Below, piece by piece: positions 45,068 through 54,693 of a stretch of DNA of 64,000 bases; position 1 is the first letter of the stretch, and the number at the start of each line of letters is the position of its first letter. Below the pieces are notes generated by a model. The model ran no database searches. It was not told the DNA's origin and worked only from the letters and a program-made list of their open reading frames with translations. Location of the stretch: positions 124,001 through 188,000 of the forward strand of contig CBDCLS010000006.1 of assembly GCA_965218775.1 (NCBI GenBank), written 5' to 3'. The position numbers were made by a program, and so were the translations under genes. The DNA comes from CAUZIZ01 sp965218775. Its GTDB lineage: Bacteria; Acidobacteriota; UBA6911; RPQK01; JAJDTT01.

Positions 45068-47311
45068 TTAGAAGCTGAAGAGATAGGTCAGCTTGGTGAT
45101 TAGGGCCCGATCGAGGACGTCTCCTTCAGGAGACCGCTGCTCGTTGTAAACCAGGAACAAATCACTCATCGGCCTGTGGATCAAGTTAAAACGGATGTTG
45201 CTGGCAACTAGACCTTCGCGGCTACTGTACTGAACCAACGCATTAAGGAACATATTCGTGGTAAAGGAGTAAGCCACACGCGTGCTCACCAGTTCGGTGC
45301 TGAAGTCGCGGCTGGGGAAACTCAAATCGGCGTGATCCCAGAAGATATCTAGTCCAAATTGAGGGCTGGGTGAAATTCCCAGACCCACACCGTAAGAGGT
45401 TTTTTCACCATTGTAAAACTCTCCGTCGCTCCAATTGATTGACGCACTGATCATCCGTCTGCGATCACTGGCGAAGGATGCGGTGGTCTCCTCGAACTGA
45501 TAATCACCCGGATCGAGAATCTCGTCGAGGATTTCATCCTCTTCGCCCAGGCGCTCGAAGGTGGACCGGCGGCCCACAGAGAAAAAACTGGTGTCGTTGA
45601 ACTGGATTGAGAAGCGACCGTTCACCTCTCGGGTCTCAAGCGTATTGTGATCGTCCGTGATGTAGTTCACGTCAACACTTGGCCGGAACTCTCGCACCCA
45701 GGGAATGCGACCCTCGGGCCGGGGTGTCAAGCTGAACTGCCCGCTGTTTTTCCGCATGGCTTCGCCGACACCCTTCTCCCGATCAAAACCGCCGCGCTGC
45801 ACGAAACCCACTTCGGCATTGAAGTTTTCCTCAACAGAAATGTGCGAGGCCTCCACATCAAATAAACGATCTCTCCAGGCGACCCGGAAAAATCCAGCCA
45901 TATCTTTGTCCACGATTCCCGGCGTATCCGTGTTGAGAACGTAGGAGGAGAGATCCAGGTTGTTAAAGAATCTGAAATTCGCGTCCGCACCGTAAGTGCG
46001 GTTGAACTGGCCGCTACCCTGGTGCTTGTTGACAAGCAGCACACCGATATCAGAGCCTCGAAAAACATCACGGCGCAGGCGGGTCACGGTGAAGTTCGTT
46101 GATGGCGTCTCCTGAAAATCGTCCGTTTGCATGGAAATGATGCCCACACGATACCGGCCCGCCCGACCGGTCAGGCGGGCGCCGCCCAGGATCGGAATCA
46201 GATCACCATCCTCGGAAACTCCGATGCGCCTGCTGAAGAAGGGAATCAGGTCATTGCGGGGCCGAAAAAGGCTGGAACGGCCGGTCCGACGCCTTCCTGA
46301 AAATCCTCGAAATCCAGGGTTGCCAAACTCAAAGATCTCCCGGTTCTCCAGAAAGAATTCACGTTTTTCCGGAAAGAAGAGACTAAAGCGGGTGAAGTTG
46401 ATCTGAGCGTCGTCGGCTTCAACCTGGGAAAACTCCGTGTTAGCGGTCAAATCCAGTGTCAGACCCGACGTCACTCCATATTTAATGTCGAATCCTGCAT
46501 CGGGCATGAAGTCCACATCGTCCTCTTCCCGGCGCAGGACGGGAGCGGACACATACGGTTTGATATAGAGGTTGCGGCCCTGCTGGATGCCGTCGATCCC
46601 CTCCAGCGTTCCTGCCATGGAGACGCGGTATAGAAAGTGAGGACGCGGGATGGGTGCCCAATACGTGCGCTCGTTTTTGCGCCGGATGCTGCGGTAAAAA
46701 TTGACGCCCCACACTTGGCTTTCCCCACGGCGGAAGCGCAGCGTCTTGAAGGGTATGGCAAATTCCGCTTGCCAGCCTCGGTCGGTAACCTTGGCCTTGA
46801 CGTAAAAAACGGCGTCCCAATCCCGATTGAAGCTGAGACCATCTCCCCCTACTTGTATGTCACGCTTGGCTCCTTTGGGATTGGTCCCGAAGGCAAAACC
46901 GTTCCGATCGTCATTGAAAGTATCGAGGACGACCTGAAAGTAGTCGCCGCTCGAGCCGGAAAAATCACGGGCCATGTCCTGGACGATGACTCCCTTCTTA
47001 CCTTCTGAGTCAAAACAGTAGACACCGACGTACAGGTTCTGACGATCAAAGAGAAGCCGCACCTCCGTCGGTTCACTCGCCGGTTTCCCGGAATAGGGTT
47101 CGCTCTGAGTAAAATCCTTGGCGAGCCCGGCTCGATTCCACTGGGGCTCATCCAGCGCACCATCGATGACGATCGATTTCTCTTCGATGTAGGCCGCTGT
47201 GATTTTCTTGTCCTTGTAAGCCGTGGCGAAATCGACCTGGGCGCCCAGGCGGGTGCAGGATGCGAGAAAAAGAATGATAAGTAGGACATGGACCATCAAT
47301 CGGTGCTTCAT
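45068..47311 (-). CDS. DUF5916 outer-membrane protein with CBM9-like N-terminal domain
   Basis: 747 residues: signal peptide (MVHVLLIILFLASCTRLGAQ, with a possible LASC lipobox), a carbohydrate-binding family 9-like sandwich (IVIDGALDEPQWNRAGLAKD, VRLLFDRQNLYVGVYCFDSE), then a long beta-rich DUF5916 region: LDLTANTEFSQVEADDAQIN, FSLFFPEKREFFLENREIF, ending in an aromatic strand KLTYLFSF typical of outer-membrane barrels. Function unknown; probably a surface barrel binding sugars or peptides. Confidence 0.85.
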   Translation of the reverse strand: MKHRLMVHVLLIILFLASCTRLGAQVDFATAYKDKKITAAYIEEKSIVIDGALDEPQWNRAGLAKDFTQSEPYSGKPASEPTEVRLLFDRQNLYVGVYCFDSEGKKGVIVQDMARDFSGSSGDYFQVVLDTFNDDRNGFAFGTNPKGAKRDIQVGGDGLSFNRDWDAVFYVKAKVTDRGWQAEFAIPFKTLRFRRGESQVWGVNFYRSIRRKNERTYWAPIPRPHFLYRVSMAGTLEGIDGIQQGRNLYIKPYVSAPVLRREEDDVDFMPDAGFDIKYGVTSGLTLDLTANTEFSQVEADDAQINFTRFSLFFPEKREFFLENREIFEFGNPGFRGFSGRRRTGRSSLFRPRNDLIPFFSRRIGVSEDGDLIPILGGARLTGRAGRYRVGIISMQTDDFQETPSTNFTVTRLRRDVFRGSDIGVLLVNKHQGSGQFNRTYGADANFRFFNNLDLSSYVLNTDTPGIVDKDMAGFFRVAWRDRLFDVEASHISVEENFNAEVGFVQRGGFDREKGVGEAMRKNSGQFSLTPRPEGRIPWVREFRPSVDVNYITDDHNTLETREVNGRFSIQFNDTSFFSVGRRSTFERLGEEDEILDEILDPGDYQFEETTASFASDRRRMISASINWSDGEFYNGEKTSYGVGLGISPSPQFGLDIFWDHADLSFPSRDFSTELVSTRVAYSFTTNMFLNALVQYSSREGLVASNIRFNLIHRPMSDLFLVYNEQRSPEGDVLDRALITKLTYLFSF

Positions 47312-47673
47312 TTTCCCTGAGTATACTCAATCTTGAGAACTCCCTTTCGGACTCTGTGCCGGCAGCGTTACAAGAGGGCCTCTTCCTTTGACGTATTACA
47401 GTTTCAGCGTGGAAGAACGTTTGGAGGGATGGACTGGGCCGTTAGGGTGTTGAGGAAAGGGCTGCTACTGTTCCCAATCCTCGTTTGCACGTTTCCTTCC
47501 GCAGAGGGGAAATCAATCGTCGTCCTCGGCACCAAGAACTCAAGCAGCTGGTGCCGACGGCCAAGGGCGTAAAAGGCTGTTTCGGGACTCCCCGCTGAGA
47601 GGGAAAAGGGCGGTCTAGAGAAAAGCTTACTTTATTGAGATTCCAGGACTGTTAAGCGAATGTTCCTTGCGGC
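47312..47673. other. Gene-free stretch with a possible signal-peptide remnant
   Basis: A plus-strand frame at 47429-47572 (MDWAVRVLRKGLLLFPILVC ... FPSAEGKSIVVLG) looks like a signal peptide followed by a few mature residues, then stops. It may be the 5' stub of a lost exported-protein gene, or chance. Confidence 0.25.
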
Positions 47674-48657
47674 TCAGCGTCGCTCGTCGAACCTGGAGAG
47701 ACCCGCTTCGCGCGCCGCGTGAAAGGCCCCGATGAGTTCCCGCTGGCGTGGCCGGCGGTCGATCTCGCTGTACCTGTCTTTCGACGGGGGAGCACCCACC
47801 TGATAGAGGGGGCGATACTGATCCATTATGTTGACGTAAGTATCAGCAGAGATTTCACGGCCCAACCATTCGAAGATTGCCTTCGCCTCCTCTTCCCCAC
47901 CGGGCATGACCAGGTGTCGCACAAGTAGACCGCGGCGCGCCAGCCCGTCAGGACCAAACCGAAGGGGACCCACCTGGCGTTGCATCTCTCGAATCGCTTC
48001 CCGCGCCCGCTCGGGATAATCCTTGGCTTTGAGGAGACGGCGGGCATTCTCCCGAGTCCAAAACTTAAAGTCTGGCATGTAAATGTCCACCAAGCCTTCC
48101 ATGAGCCTTAACGACGCAAGAGCATCATAGGCGCTCGTGTTGTAGACGATCGGCAGCCGCAGGCCGCGGGACACGGCAGCAGCGATGGCCTCGATGATCT
48201 GAGGCACCACGTGCTCGGGTGTGACTAGGTTGATGTTGTGGCACCCCCGTCCCTGCAGTTCGAGCATGAAATCGGCGATCTCATCGGCGCTGCATTCGCG
48301 GCCAGCCTTCTGCTGTGAAATGTCCCAGTTTTGACAGAACACGCATCGCAGATTGCAAAGACCGAAGAAGATCGTTCCGGAGCCGTTCCAACCGCGGAGG
48401 CAATCCTCTTCACCGAAGTGTGGAAACGCACTCGAGACAACGGCGTAACGGCCAGTGTGACAAACCCGTGCCTTGTTCTCGAGCCGATTCACGTGGCAAT
48501 TGCGCGGACAGGCGCAACAGTCCTCAAGCTCGGCGAGAGCTTCCTGGACCCGCGATTCCAGTCGGCCACGCCGATACAGCTCGATGTAACAGGGCTCGTA
48601 TTCGTCGAGTCGATCCTCGGAATCGAGCCTGGGAGTACAGTGGGACATCGTAGTCAA
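47674..48657 (-). CDS. Radical SAM protein, PflA/PflX-like
   Basis: 327 residues. The [4Fe-4S]-SAM motif CNLRCVFC is at C101, C105, C108; the N-terminal cysteine group CCACPRNCHVNR...RVCHTG is typical of the pyruvate-formate-lyase-activating-enzyme-like PflX group. TPEHVVPQIIEAI, YNTSAYDALASLRLMEGLVD and YMPDFKF follow the SAM barrel. No glycyl-radical enzyme is adjacent, so its target is unknown. Confidence 0.88.
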   Translation of the reverse strand: MTTMSHCTPRLDSEDRLDEYEPCYIELYRRGRLESRVQEALAELEDCCACPRNCHVNRLENKARVCHTGRYAVVSSAFPHFGEEDCLRGWNGSGTIFFGLCNLRCVFCQNWDISQQKAGRECSADEIADFMLELQGRGCHNINLVTPEHVVPQIIEAIAAAVSRGLRLPIVYNTSAYDALASLRLMEGLVDIYMPDFKFWTRENARRLLKAKDYPERAREAIREMQRQVGPLRFGPDGLARRGLLVRHLVMPGGEEEAKAIFEWLGREISADTYVNIMDQYRPLYQVGAPPSKDRYSEIDRRPRQRELIGAFHAAREAGLSRFDERR

Positions 48658-48807
48658 GACTAGCAGTCAGACCAGATTAACATCAATCGAGAACGCTTCT
48701 TCAAGATTAGCCCTGGTAGCTTCAAGACACGTTGTGCCCGGCTGGATTGCTGACGCGAACCTACAGAGTGTCTTGCAATGAGGTTACCGAGTGGCCGTTA
48801 AGCAACG

Positions 48808-50331
48808 TCAAGCGGATCTGTCGGAGGGCGTATTACGTCTCGGAATCCCCTGGCCCACATTCACTCGACAATGCCCACCGGGGGAAGCAGGGAGATCTCC
48901 TACCGGGGCCAGATTGAACACCGCCAGCGCCACGAACAAGCCCGCCATACTCGATGCAAAGAAGGGAAAAGCCACCTGGATGGTGGTGGGAAGACTTGCT
49001 CGGGGCGGGCCACTGCCTCCCAGCGCGAGATGGATAAGGGCTGCGGTCATGAAGGCAAAGAGAACGGTTCTGGCCACCTTCAGGAATCCCAGTCTGCCAC
49101 CGAACTTACGCTCACCTCGACGCAACTGCGTCCAGGCGCGCCGGCAGTAGCCGAGTGTGCTTACGAAGACAACCGCTCCCAGCGTCGTTAAGAGGATGGC
49201 CCAATTGTCGGGAATCAGGGTCCAGGACTGGACCGCTGGCGGTGGAGCCTCCTTTCCACACAGATAGGCAAACACCGCCTCGACAATTTCCTCGGCCCGG
49301 TGCAAACCGGCGTTGATCAGCACTACCGCTCCGAGTTGGAGGTTAGGAGCCAGGATGATGGCGCTGTTGGCACCCCAGATGTTGCCCCCGTGGCGAAGCA
49401 CAGATGTGTCCTCGGGCCCGATCTCCCATCCCATGTTGTAACCAGTCGTTTCTTGGGAGAGCTTGGCCGACGCGATGAGCTGCGCAAACGGGTGGTCGTC
49501 GTCGAGCAGGGCGATCATGTATTGGGACAGATCCGAAGCGCTGGCCTTCACGGCCGAGGAGCCGAGCCAACCCCGGTAGCGTGAAGGACTCACGCGGACC
49601 TTACCCCAGCGCAGCTCATGTAGGGGGGCCAGGCCGTGGCTACGCGCTTTCTCCAGATCCAGCGTGGCTCCCTGCATCCCCAGGGGCAGGAAGATCCGCT
49701 CCCGCATGAACACAGGAAAAGGTGTTCCGCTAACCGATTCGACGACTGCCGCCAGCAGAACGTAGTTGCTGTTGGCATACACGAAGTAACCACCTGGCCT
49801 CTGATCGAGCCGGGCTCCTTGAAGTCTCAGGACGGCTCCTCTCAGGTCCAGGTCACCGGGCATGCCGCAGCAAGGCAGGAGCCGGTCGGCCTGACGGGTG
49901 AGACCGCTGCGGTGGGCGAGGAGATTCCCAATCGTGGTGGTTGCAAGAAGGGGGCTCGCCGCCTCCAGCTCGGGGAGGTAGCGCCTCACCGGTGATGCCA
50001 GCTCGATCTGTCCCTCTGCCTGAAGCAGGAGAATGGCCAAGGCCGTCAGGGACTTGCTTAGCGAAGCAAGCTCCACAGGAGTGTCAACGGTCATGGTCTT
50101 TGCAGTGGAGAGGTCCCGGACACCAAATCCCTGAGAATAGAAGACCTGACCCGAATGCACGATCGACAATGCCAGTCCTGGGATCTGATTGAGTTCCATC
50201 TCCTCCCGGATGTGCCTCTCAATCAGGCCAATCCCCTGCTCAGGAAGTGCTGTCACAGAAGTGACTAACGCCTGCAGCAGGAGCAGGAGCGCCAATGTGT
50301 GCCTTTTCAGGAAGGGCCGAGGTCGGAGCAT
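48808..50331 (-). CDS. Class C beta-lactamase-fold serine hydrolase with C-terminal membrane segments
   Basis: Start at 50331 (MLRPRPFLKRHTLALLLLLQ, signal peptide); an in-frame ATG at 50421 would add 30 residues. The beta-lactamase/transpeptidase domain has ELASLSKS (S-x-x-K), FVYANSNY (Y-x-N) and RHGGNIWG (HGG-type third motif). After about residue 400 there are three hydrophobic helices (ILLTTLGAVVFVSTLGY; TVLFAFMTAALIHLALG; FFASSMAGLFVALAVFNLA). Substrate unknown; could act on peptidoglycan peptides or esters. Confidence 0.88.
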   Translation of the reverse strand: MLRPRPFLKRHTLALLLLLQALVTSVTALPEQGIGLIERHIREEMELNQIPGLALSIVHSGQVFYSQGFGVRDLSTAKTMTVDTPVELASLSKSLTALAILLLQAEGQIELASPVRRYLPELEAASPLLATTTIGNLLAHRSGLTRQADRLLPCCGMPGDLDLRGAVLRLQGARLDQRPGGYFVYANSNYVLLAAVVESVSGTPFPVFMRERIFLPLGMQGATLDLEKARSHGLAPLHELRWGKVRVSPSRYRGWLGSSAVKASASDLSQYMIALLDDDHPFAQLIASAKLSQETTGYNMGWEIGPEDTSVLRHGGNIWGANSAIILAPNLQLGAVVLINAGLHRAEEIVEAVFAYLCGKEAPPPAVQSWTLIPDNWAILLTTLGAVVFVSTLGYCRRAWTQLRRGERKFGGRLGFLKVARTVLFAFMTAALIHLALGGSGPPRASLPTTIQVAFPFFASSMAGLFVALAVFNLAPVGDLPASPGGHCRVNVGQGIPRRNTPSDRSA

Positions 50332-50421
50332 CAGGCTTGCCAAAAACTCGGGATGCAGGAGACTCTTTAGCAGTGGGAGACAACACTGCCAGGACCTACG
50401 GGAGACCTTTTCACGTTCCAT

Positions 50422-50772
50422 ATCCTGACTATCATGGCTGCTACGTTTAACAGGCTGCTTACTGGATGAGTCCTTACCCTCGGTCGACTAGAGTTCAGCT
50501 TCAACCTAGGGTAAGGCTTAGCCCCAGTCAACATCGAATTGGGTGAGAAGTTCGGTGGGAGACAATCTAGAGATGTGATAGATGTGATAAGAAAAGCTCT
50601 AAGAACGAGTGACTGAAGTGGGTCGAACAATACTCTTTCGACACCTTGTTCGGGATCGCACTCCAACGGTCACCGACAGGGGAGTTTCACCCACCGTATG
50701 GAAGCTAAGAATGGATCCATCTGTTCATCGAATTAACATATACGATGCCGACCTGCTGGGTCGAACGCTTGA
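50422..50772. other. Gene-free stretch carrying motif copy A
   Basis: Contains CACCGTATGGAAGCTAAGAA and a following AT-rich stretch (50687-50748), a diverged relative of 51534-51594 and 54331-54386. No gene recognised. Confidence 0.4.
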
Positions 50773-51309
50773 TTATGGCCTGACGTGTGTTTCCCACTGC
50801 CACACTCGCCCGTCGTCAGGATCAATGACCTCGCCGACAAAGCTCATCGCGACTTTCTCCAGCACTCGCGTCGAGGCGTTTGTCTCTGGCAGCGTATGGG
50901 CTATTACCCGTTTGATCGCGGTGTAGCCGGTTGCCAGCTCTATGAGTTTACGCGCCATCGAGGTCGCATATCCCTTCCCCTCGAAGTCGGGGTAGGTGAA
51001 ATAGGCGATCTCGACCGTTCCGTCTTCGGTCGGTGGACCCTTGAATGCACAGGAGCCGACGACCTCCCGCGTGTGAGTGTCTACGACCAGGTATCCATCC
51101 CATCTTAGCTCGTCAACGCTGACAGGAATGGCTGACAGCGTTCGTCCGACCAACCGGTGTACGAGGTCGGCGACCCGCACCCAGTTCTCCTCGACGAGTG
51201 CCTCCATGTAAGCTGGTTCATTTTCGAGCGATTCCTCAATCGCCGGATCAAGCCTGATCAGCTGCACGTCTTTCCACGGCACGTGAGTCTTTCGAGGCAT
51301 AGCATCCAT
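50773..51309 (-). CDS. GNAT family N-acetyltransferase
   Basis: 178 residues. GNAT acetyl-CoA fold: VEIAYFTYPDFEGKGYATSM (motif A with pyrophosphate loop), AIKRVIAHTLPETNASTRVL (NAxS-type motif B) and EKVAMSFVGEVIDPDDGRVW. Resembles RimJ/RimL-like acetyltransferases; substrate unknown. Not in an operon. Confidence 0.85.
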   Translation of the reverse strand: MDAMPRKTHVPWKDVQLIRLDPAIEESLENEPAYMEALVEENWVRVADLVHRLVGRTLSAIPVSVDELRWDGYLVVDTHTREVVGSCAFKGPPTEDGTVEIAYFTYPDFEGKGYATSMARKLIELATGYTAIKRVIAHTLPETNASTRVLEKVAMSFVGEVIDPDDGRVWQWETHVRP

Positions 51310-51664
51310 TGAATCCAGGCCCTGTCTAGAGCGTTGTCCACTGAGCCGTGACAGTGCCCTTGTCGGATTCTACTCTTCCCGCGCCTACTACGGATTCTTC
51401 CTACGTTATCCAGCTCGAATGTTACGGATTATGGATGGCCTGAAATGTAGCACCCGGAAAAAGACCAGTCCACTTCTACGCCGCATGAGCTGCGGTGGAC
51501 CCTGCCTTCGTTTGAGAGAGTGACGCCGCATCACGGCTCCGTATGGTAGCTGAGAATGGTCGCATCTATCTTTCGGATTAATATATAAACCATCCCCCTG
51601 AGATTGCCCTTCCAAATCCAAAGATCTAGTATTCGCTAGATAGGCTCCCTGCAGTCTGGAGACC
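51310..51664. other. Gene-free stretch upstream of the kinase, motif copy B
   Basis: Contains TTCGTTTGAGAGAGTG (about 51507-51522) and CTCCGTATGGTAGCTGAGAA followed by ATTAATATATAAACC (51534-51594). May include the kinase promoter; no -35/-10 pair could be fixed. Confidence 0.4.
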
Positions 51665-54322
51665 GTGTTGATAGGCCAGACCATCTCCCACTACAAGATC
51701 ACGTCGAAGTTGGGCGAAGGCGGTATGGGTGAGGTCTATCGCGCCACCGACACGAAGCTCAACCGCGATGTAGCCCTGAAAGTCCTGCCTGAAGCCTTTG
51801 CCACAGATCGTGAACGCATGGTCCGTTTCTCTCGTGAGGCCCAGGTACTGGCGTCGTTGAATCACCCCAACATCGCCTCCATCTACGGTCTGGAGGATTC
51901 CGACGACAAGCACGCCTTAGTTCTCGAATTGGTGGAAGGGGAAACACTGGCTGAGCGTGTCGGCAGAGGTGCTATTCCCCTGGAGGAGAGCCTGAAGATC
52001 GCCCTTCAGATGGCAGAAGCCCTGGAGGCTGCCCACGAGAAAGGCATCATCCACCGCGATCTCAAACCGGCTAATGTGAAGATCACACCTGAAGGCGTCG
52101 TGAAGGTGCTGGACTTCGGACTGGCCAAGGCTCTGGAAGACCAGATCCCTGATGCTGATCTGACGCATTCGCCGACACGAACGGACCAGATGACCAACGT
52201 TGGCGTGATCATGGGAACCGCCGCCTACATGAGTCCGGAGCAGGCCCGGGGTAAGCCCGTAGACAAGAGGGCAGACATCTGGGCCTTCGGTTGCGTCCTC
52301 TACGAGTGCTTGGCGGGGAGGCAGGTCTTTGGGGGGGACACAGTCACCGATATCATTGCGGCCATTCTCAAAGGTGAGCCAGACTGGGACGCACTGCCCG
52401 AACAGACGTCTTGGAGAATGCGGGATCTCTTGAGGCGATGCCTTCAGAAAAATCTTCGGGACCGTCTTCGCGACATCGGCGATGCTGGAATCGAAGTTAG
52501 AGAAGCACTAGGTGAGCCTGTTGGTGGCACCCCTCTGAGGGTTGCAGCACCCCCTCCCTGGTCGTCTTGGCAGCGAGTCCTTCCATGGGTCTTGGTTGGC
52601 GGCATGGCAATGGTCATCTTGGCCTGGGCACTGATTGATTCTGATGAGGTACCTGAACAGTCACAGAGGTCCCACCTTCTTATCTCTCCACCGGAGACGC
52701 TATCCCAAGTTAGGCATCCTTCTATTTCGCCCGATGGAAAGCAGATTGTCTTTGGCGGCCTCGACGACAATCGCGAGTGGTCCCTTTGGGTACGCAGGAT
52801 GGATTCCCCAATCGCCGAGAGGCTACAAGGCACGCGTGGAGTTCATGTACGTGGCGGATATTTCTGGTCTCCAGACTCCCGCTTCGTCGGATTTTTCGCG
52901 GGTGGCAGCCTAAAGAGGATCGAGGTGTCAGGCGGACCTTCTGTGTCCCTTGCTGATGCTCCTTTTGGCTGGTCAGGGACCTGGAACCGCGAGGGGACGA
53001 TTATCTTTGACTCCTTCCCCCCGGCTGCGAGGCCACTCTACCGTGTTTCTGCGGCCGGAGGTGAGGCGACACCCATCACCACACTCGACCAATCACGTCA
53101 GGAAGTTCGTCACGGATCCCCCTACTTCCTACCAGATGGTCGCCACTTTCTTTATGCGGCCGGCATGGAAGAAACGGCAGCAATCTACCTGGGATCTGTT
53201 GACTCTAAGGAACGCAAGTTCCTGGTCAACGCCTCTTTTTCTAAGCTGGCCTTTGCGCCACCTGGTTATTTGATCTTCATGCGCGACGAGACACTCATGG
53301 CCCAACGCTTTGACGTCATTCAGTTGGAAGTGTCAGGCGAACCTTTTCCCATCGCCGAAGTGCCTTCCTTTTCCGTTTCAGACAACGGCATCTTGGTATT
53401 TACGGCAGGTGATCCAACCACCACCAGCCTTGCCTGGCATGATCGATCGGGAAAGCTACTCGGGAGCGTAAACGAAGCCGGAGGCTACAGCCAAATCGTT
53501 CTCTCCCCGGATCAAGAGCGGGTAGCCGTAGAAAGAAGGTCGACAGGGCTGGCTGAAGGACCCCTTTTTTTCGCAGACATCTGGCTACTCGAGCTTTCGA
53601 GTGGCATTTTTTCTCGTTTCACGTTTCATCCGGACCGAGAGGCTGATCCCATCTGGTCCCCGGATGGAAAACGAGTAGCGTTCGCTTCCTATCGGAATGG
53701 CCTGGCAGGCCTTTTCCAGAAGAGCTTCGGTGGCAGTGAAGTGGAAGAACTGTTCAGATCGGAGGAGGCCTACTTCCCCGAGGCCTGGTCCAAGGACGGA
53801 GACATCATCCTCTTCTCCTGGAACCCTGAGTCGGGGAATTCGGTGTATGCCTTGCGCCTGGGCGAAGATGAAGAACCGAGGCTCCTACTTGAGGACCGTT
53901 TTCACAAAGACGAGTTTCATGTCTCTCCAGACCAGAGATGGATTTCATACAATTCCGACCAAACCGGGAGATCGGAAGTCTACGTCGCTTCCTTCCCAGA
54001 CTTTTCCGAGACCCAGCAGGTATCCAGGGACGGTGGCTGTCAGGCCCTTTGGAGAGGAGACGGTAAAGAGCTCTTCTACCTTCAGCTCGACGGCAAAATG
54101 ATGTCGGTAGAAGTAAAGGTCGGTTCCACACTGGAGACTGGCATCTCAAAGGTCCTGTTTCAGACAGGTGTCAACGTGCACTTCGGGTTCGATCAATACT
54201 GCGTCACCGGCGACGGCCAGAGATTTCTGCTTATTGAACCGGTGGAAGGGGATGCCGAGCCCATCCACGTCGTCCTCAACTGGTTCGAGGAACTCAAGCG
54301 CCTGGCGTCGACGGGGGAGTGA
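51665..54322 (+). CDS. Membrane serine/threonine protein kinase with PD40/TolB-like propeller
   Basis: 885 residues from a GTG start. Kinase domain 10-280: P-loop LGEGGMGEVY, VALK (Lys 39), HRDLKPAN (Asp 132), DFG (Asp 150), MGTAAYMSPEQARGKPVDKR. A membrane helix at about 305-324 (VLPWVLVGGMAMVILAWAL) separates it from an exported PD40 beta-propeller with repeats such as HPSISPDGKQIVFGG, YFWSPDSRFVGFFAGG and DPIWSPDGKRVAFASYRNG. The architecture is characteristic of Acidobacteriota. Unlike the decayed kinase at 42681, it lacks the extra N-terminal region. Confidence 0.93.
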   Translation: MLIGQTISHYKITSKLGEGGMGEVYRATDTKLNRDVALKVLPEAFATDRERMVRFSREAQVLASLNHPNIASIYGLEDSDDKHALVLELVEGETLAERVGRGAIPLEESLKIALQMAEALEAAHEKGIIHRDLKPANVKITPEGVVKVLDFGLAKALEDQIPDADLTHSPTRTDQMTNVGVIMGTAAYMSPEQARGKPVDKRADIWAFGCVLYECLAGRQVFGGDTVTDIIAAILKGEPDWDALPEQTSWRMRDLLRRCLQKNLRDRLRDIGDAGIEVREALGEPVGGTPLRVAAPPPWSSWQRVLPWVLVGGMAMVILAWALIDSDEVPEQSQRSHLLISPPETLSQVRHPSISPDGKQIVFGGLDDNREWSLWVRRMDSPIAERLQGTRGVHVRGGYFWSPDSRFVGFFAGGSLKRIEVSGGPSVSLADAPFGWSGTWNREGTIIFDSFPPAARPLYRVSAAGGEATPITTLDQSRQEVRHGSPYFLPDGRHFLYAAGMEETAAIYLGSVDSKERKFLVNASFSKLAFAPPGYLIFMRDETLMAQRFDVIQLEVSGEPFPIAEVPSFSVSDNGILVFTAGDPTTTSLAWHDRSGKLLGSVNEAGGYSQIVLSPDQERVAVERRSTGLAEGPLFFADIWLLELSSGIFSRFTFHPDREADPIWSPDGKRVAFASYRNGLAGLFQKSFGGSEVEELFRSEEAYFPEAWSKDGDIILFSWNPESGNSVYALRLGEDEEPRLLLEDRFHKDEFHVSPDQRWISYNSDQTGRSEVYVASFPDFSETQQVSRDGGCQALWRGDGKELFYLQLDGKMMSVEVKVGSTLETGISKVLFQTGVNVHFGFDQYCVTGDGQRFLLIEPVEGDAEPIHVVLNWFEELKRLASTGE

Positions 54323-54693
54323 AACCAGGCTCCGTATGGTGGGTAGAATCGATCCAATACGCTGTTAAGTTATGCTATAAACTTCACAAAGGAAATCATT
54401 CTTGAGCGTCAAGCCTCGTACTGCCACAGTTTCTTGGGTAACAAACCTCCAAGAAGGGCCAGCTGGTGGGATCCGGGTTGGAAGACAGCTCCAAATGGGA
54501 ACTGGAGAGGAGGATTGGGGGGGAGGATTGTGGCGGAGGAAGGGGAAGGGGAATCTCTGGGGCAGAGAGTGGGATCTCTTGGAGGATTGAGCCTGGAAAG
54601 AGCTGGGGTACTCATGCTGTACCATGTTGGTGCGGAAGCTCTGGATCGCTCCTCCCAGAACGATGGTCACTTGCAGCATATGGGTCCAACGGC
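54323..54693. other. Gene-free stretch, motif copy C
   Basis: CTCCGTATGGTGGGTAGAATCG and TTAAGTTATGCTATAAAC (54331-54386) resemble motif copies A and B. The remainder before the sialidase gene is G-rich and holds no recognised gene. Confidence 0.4.
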
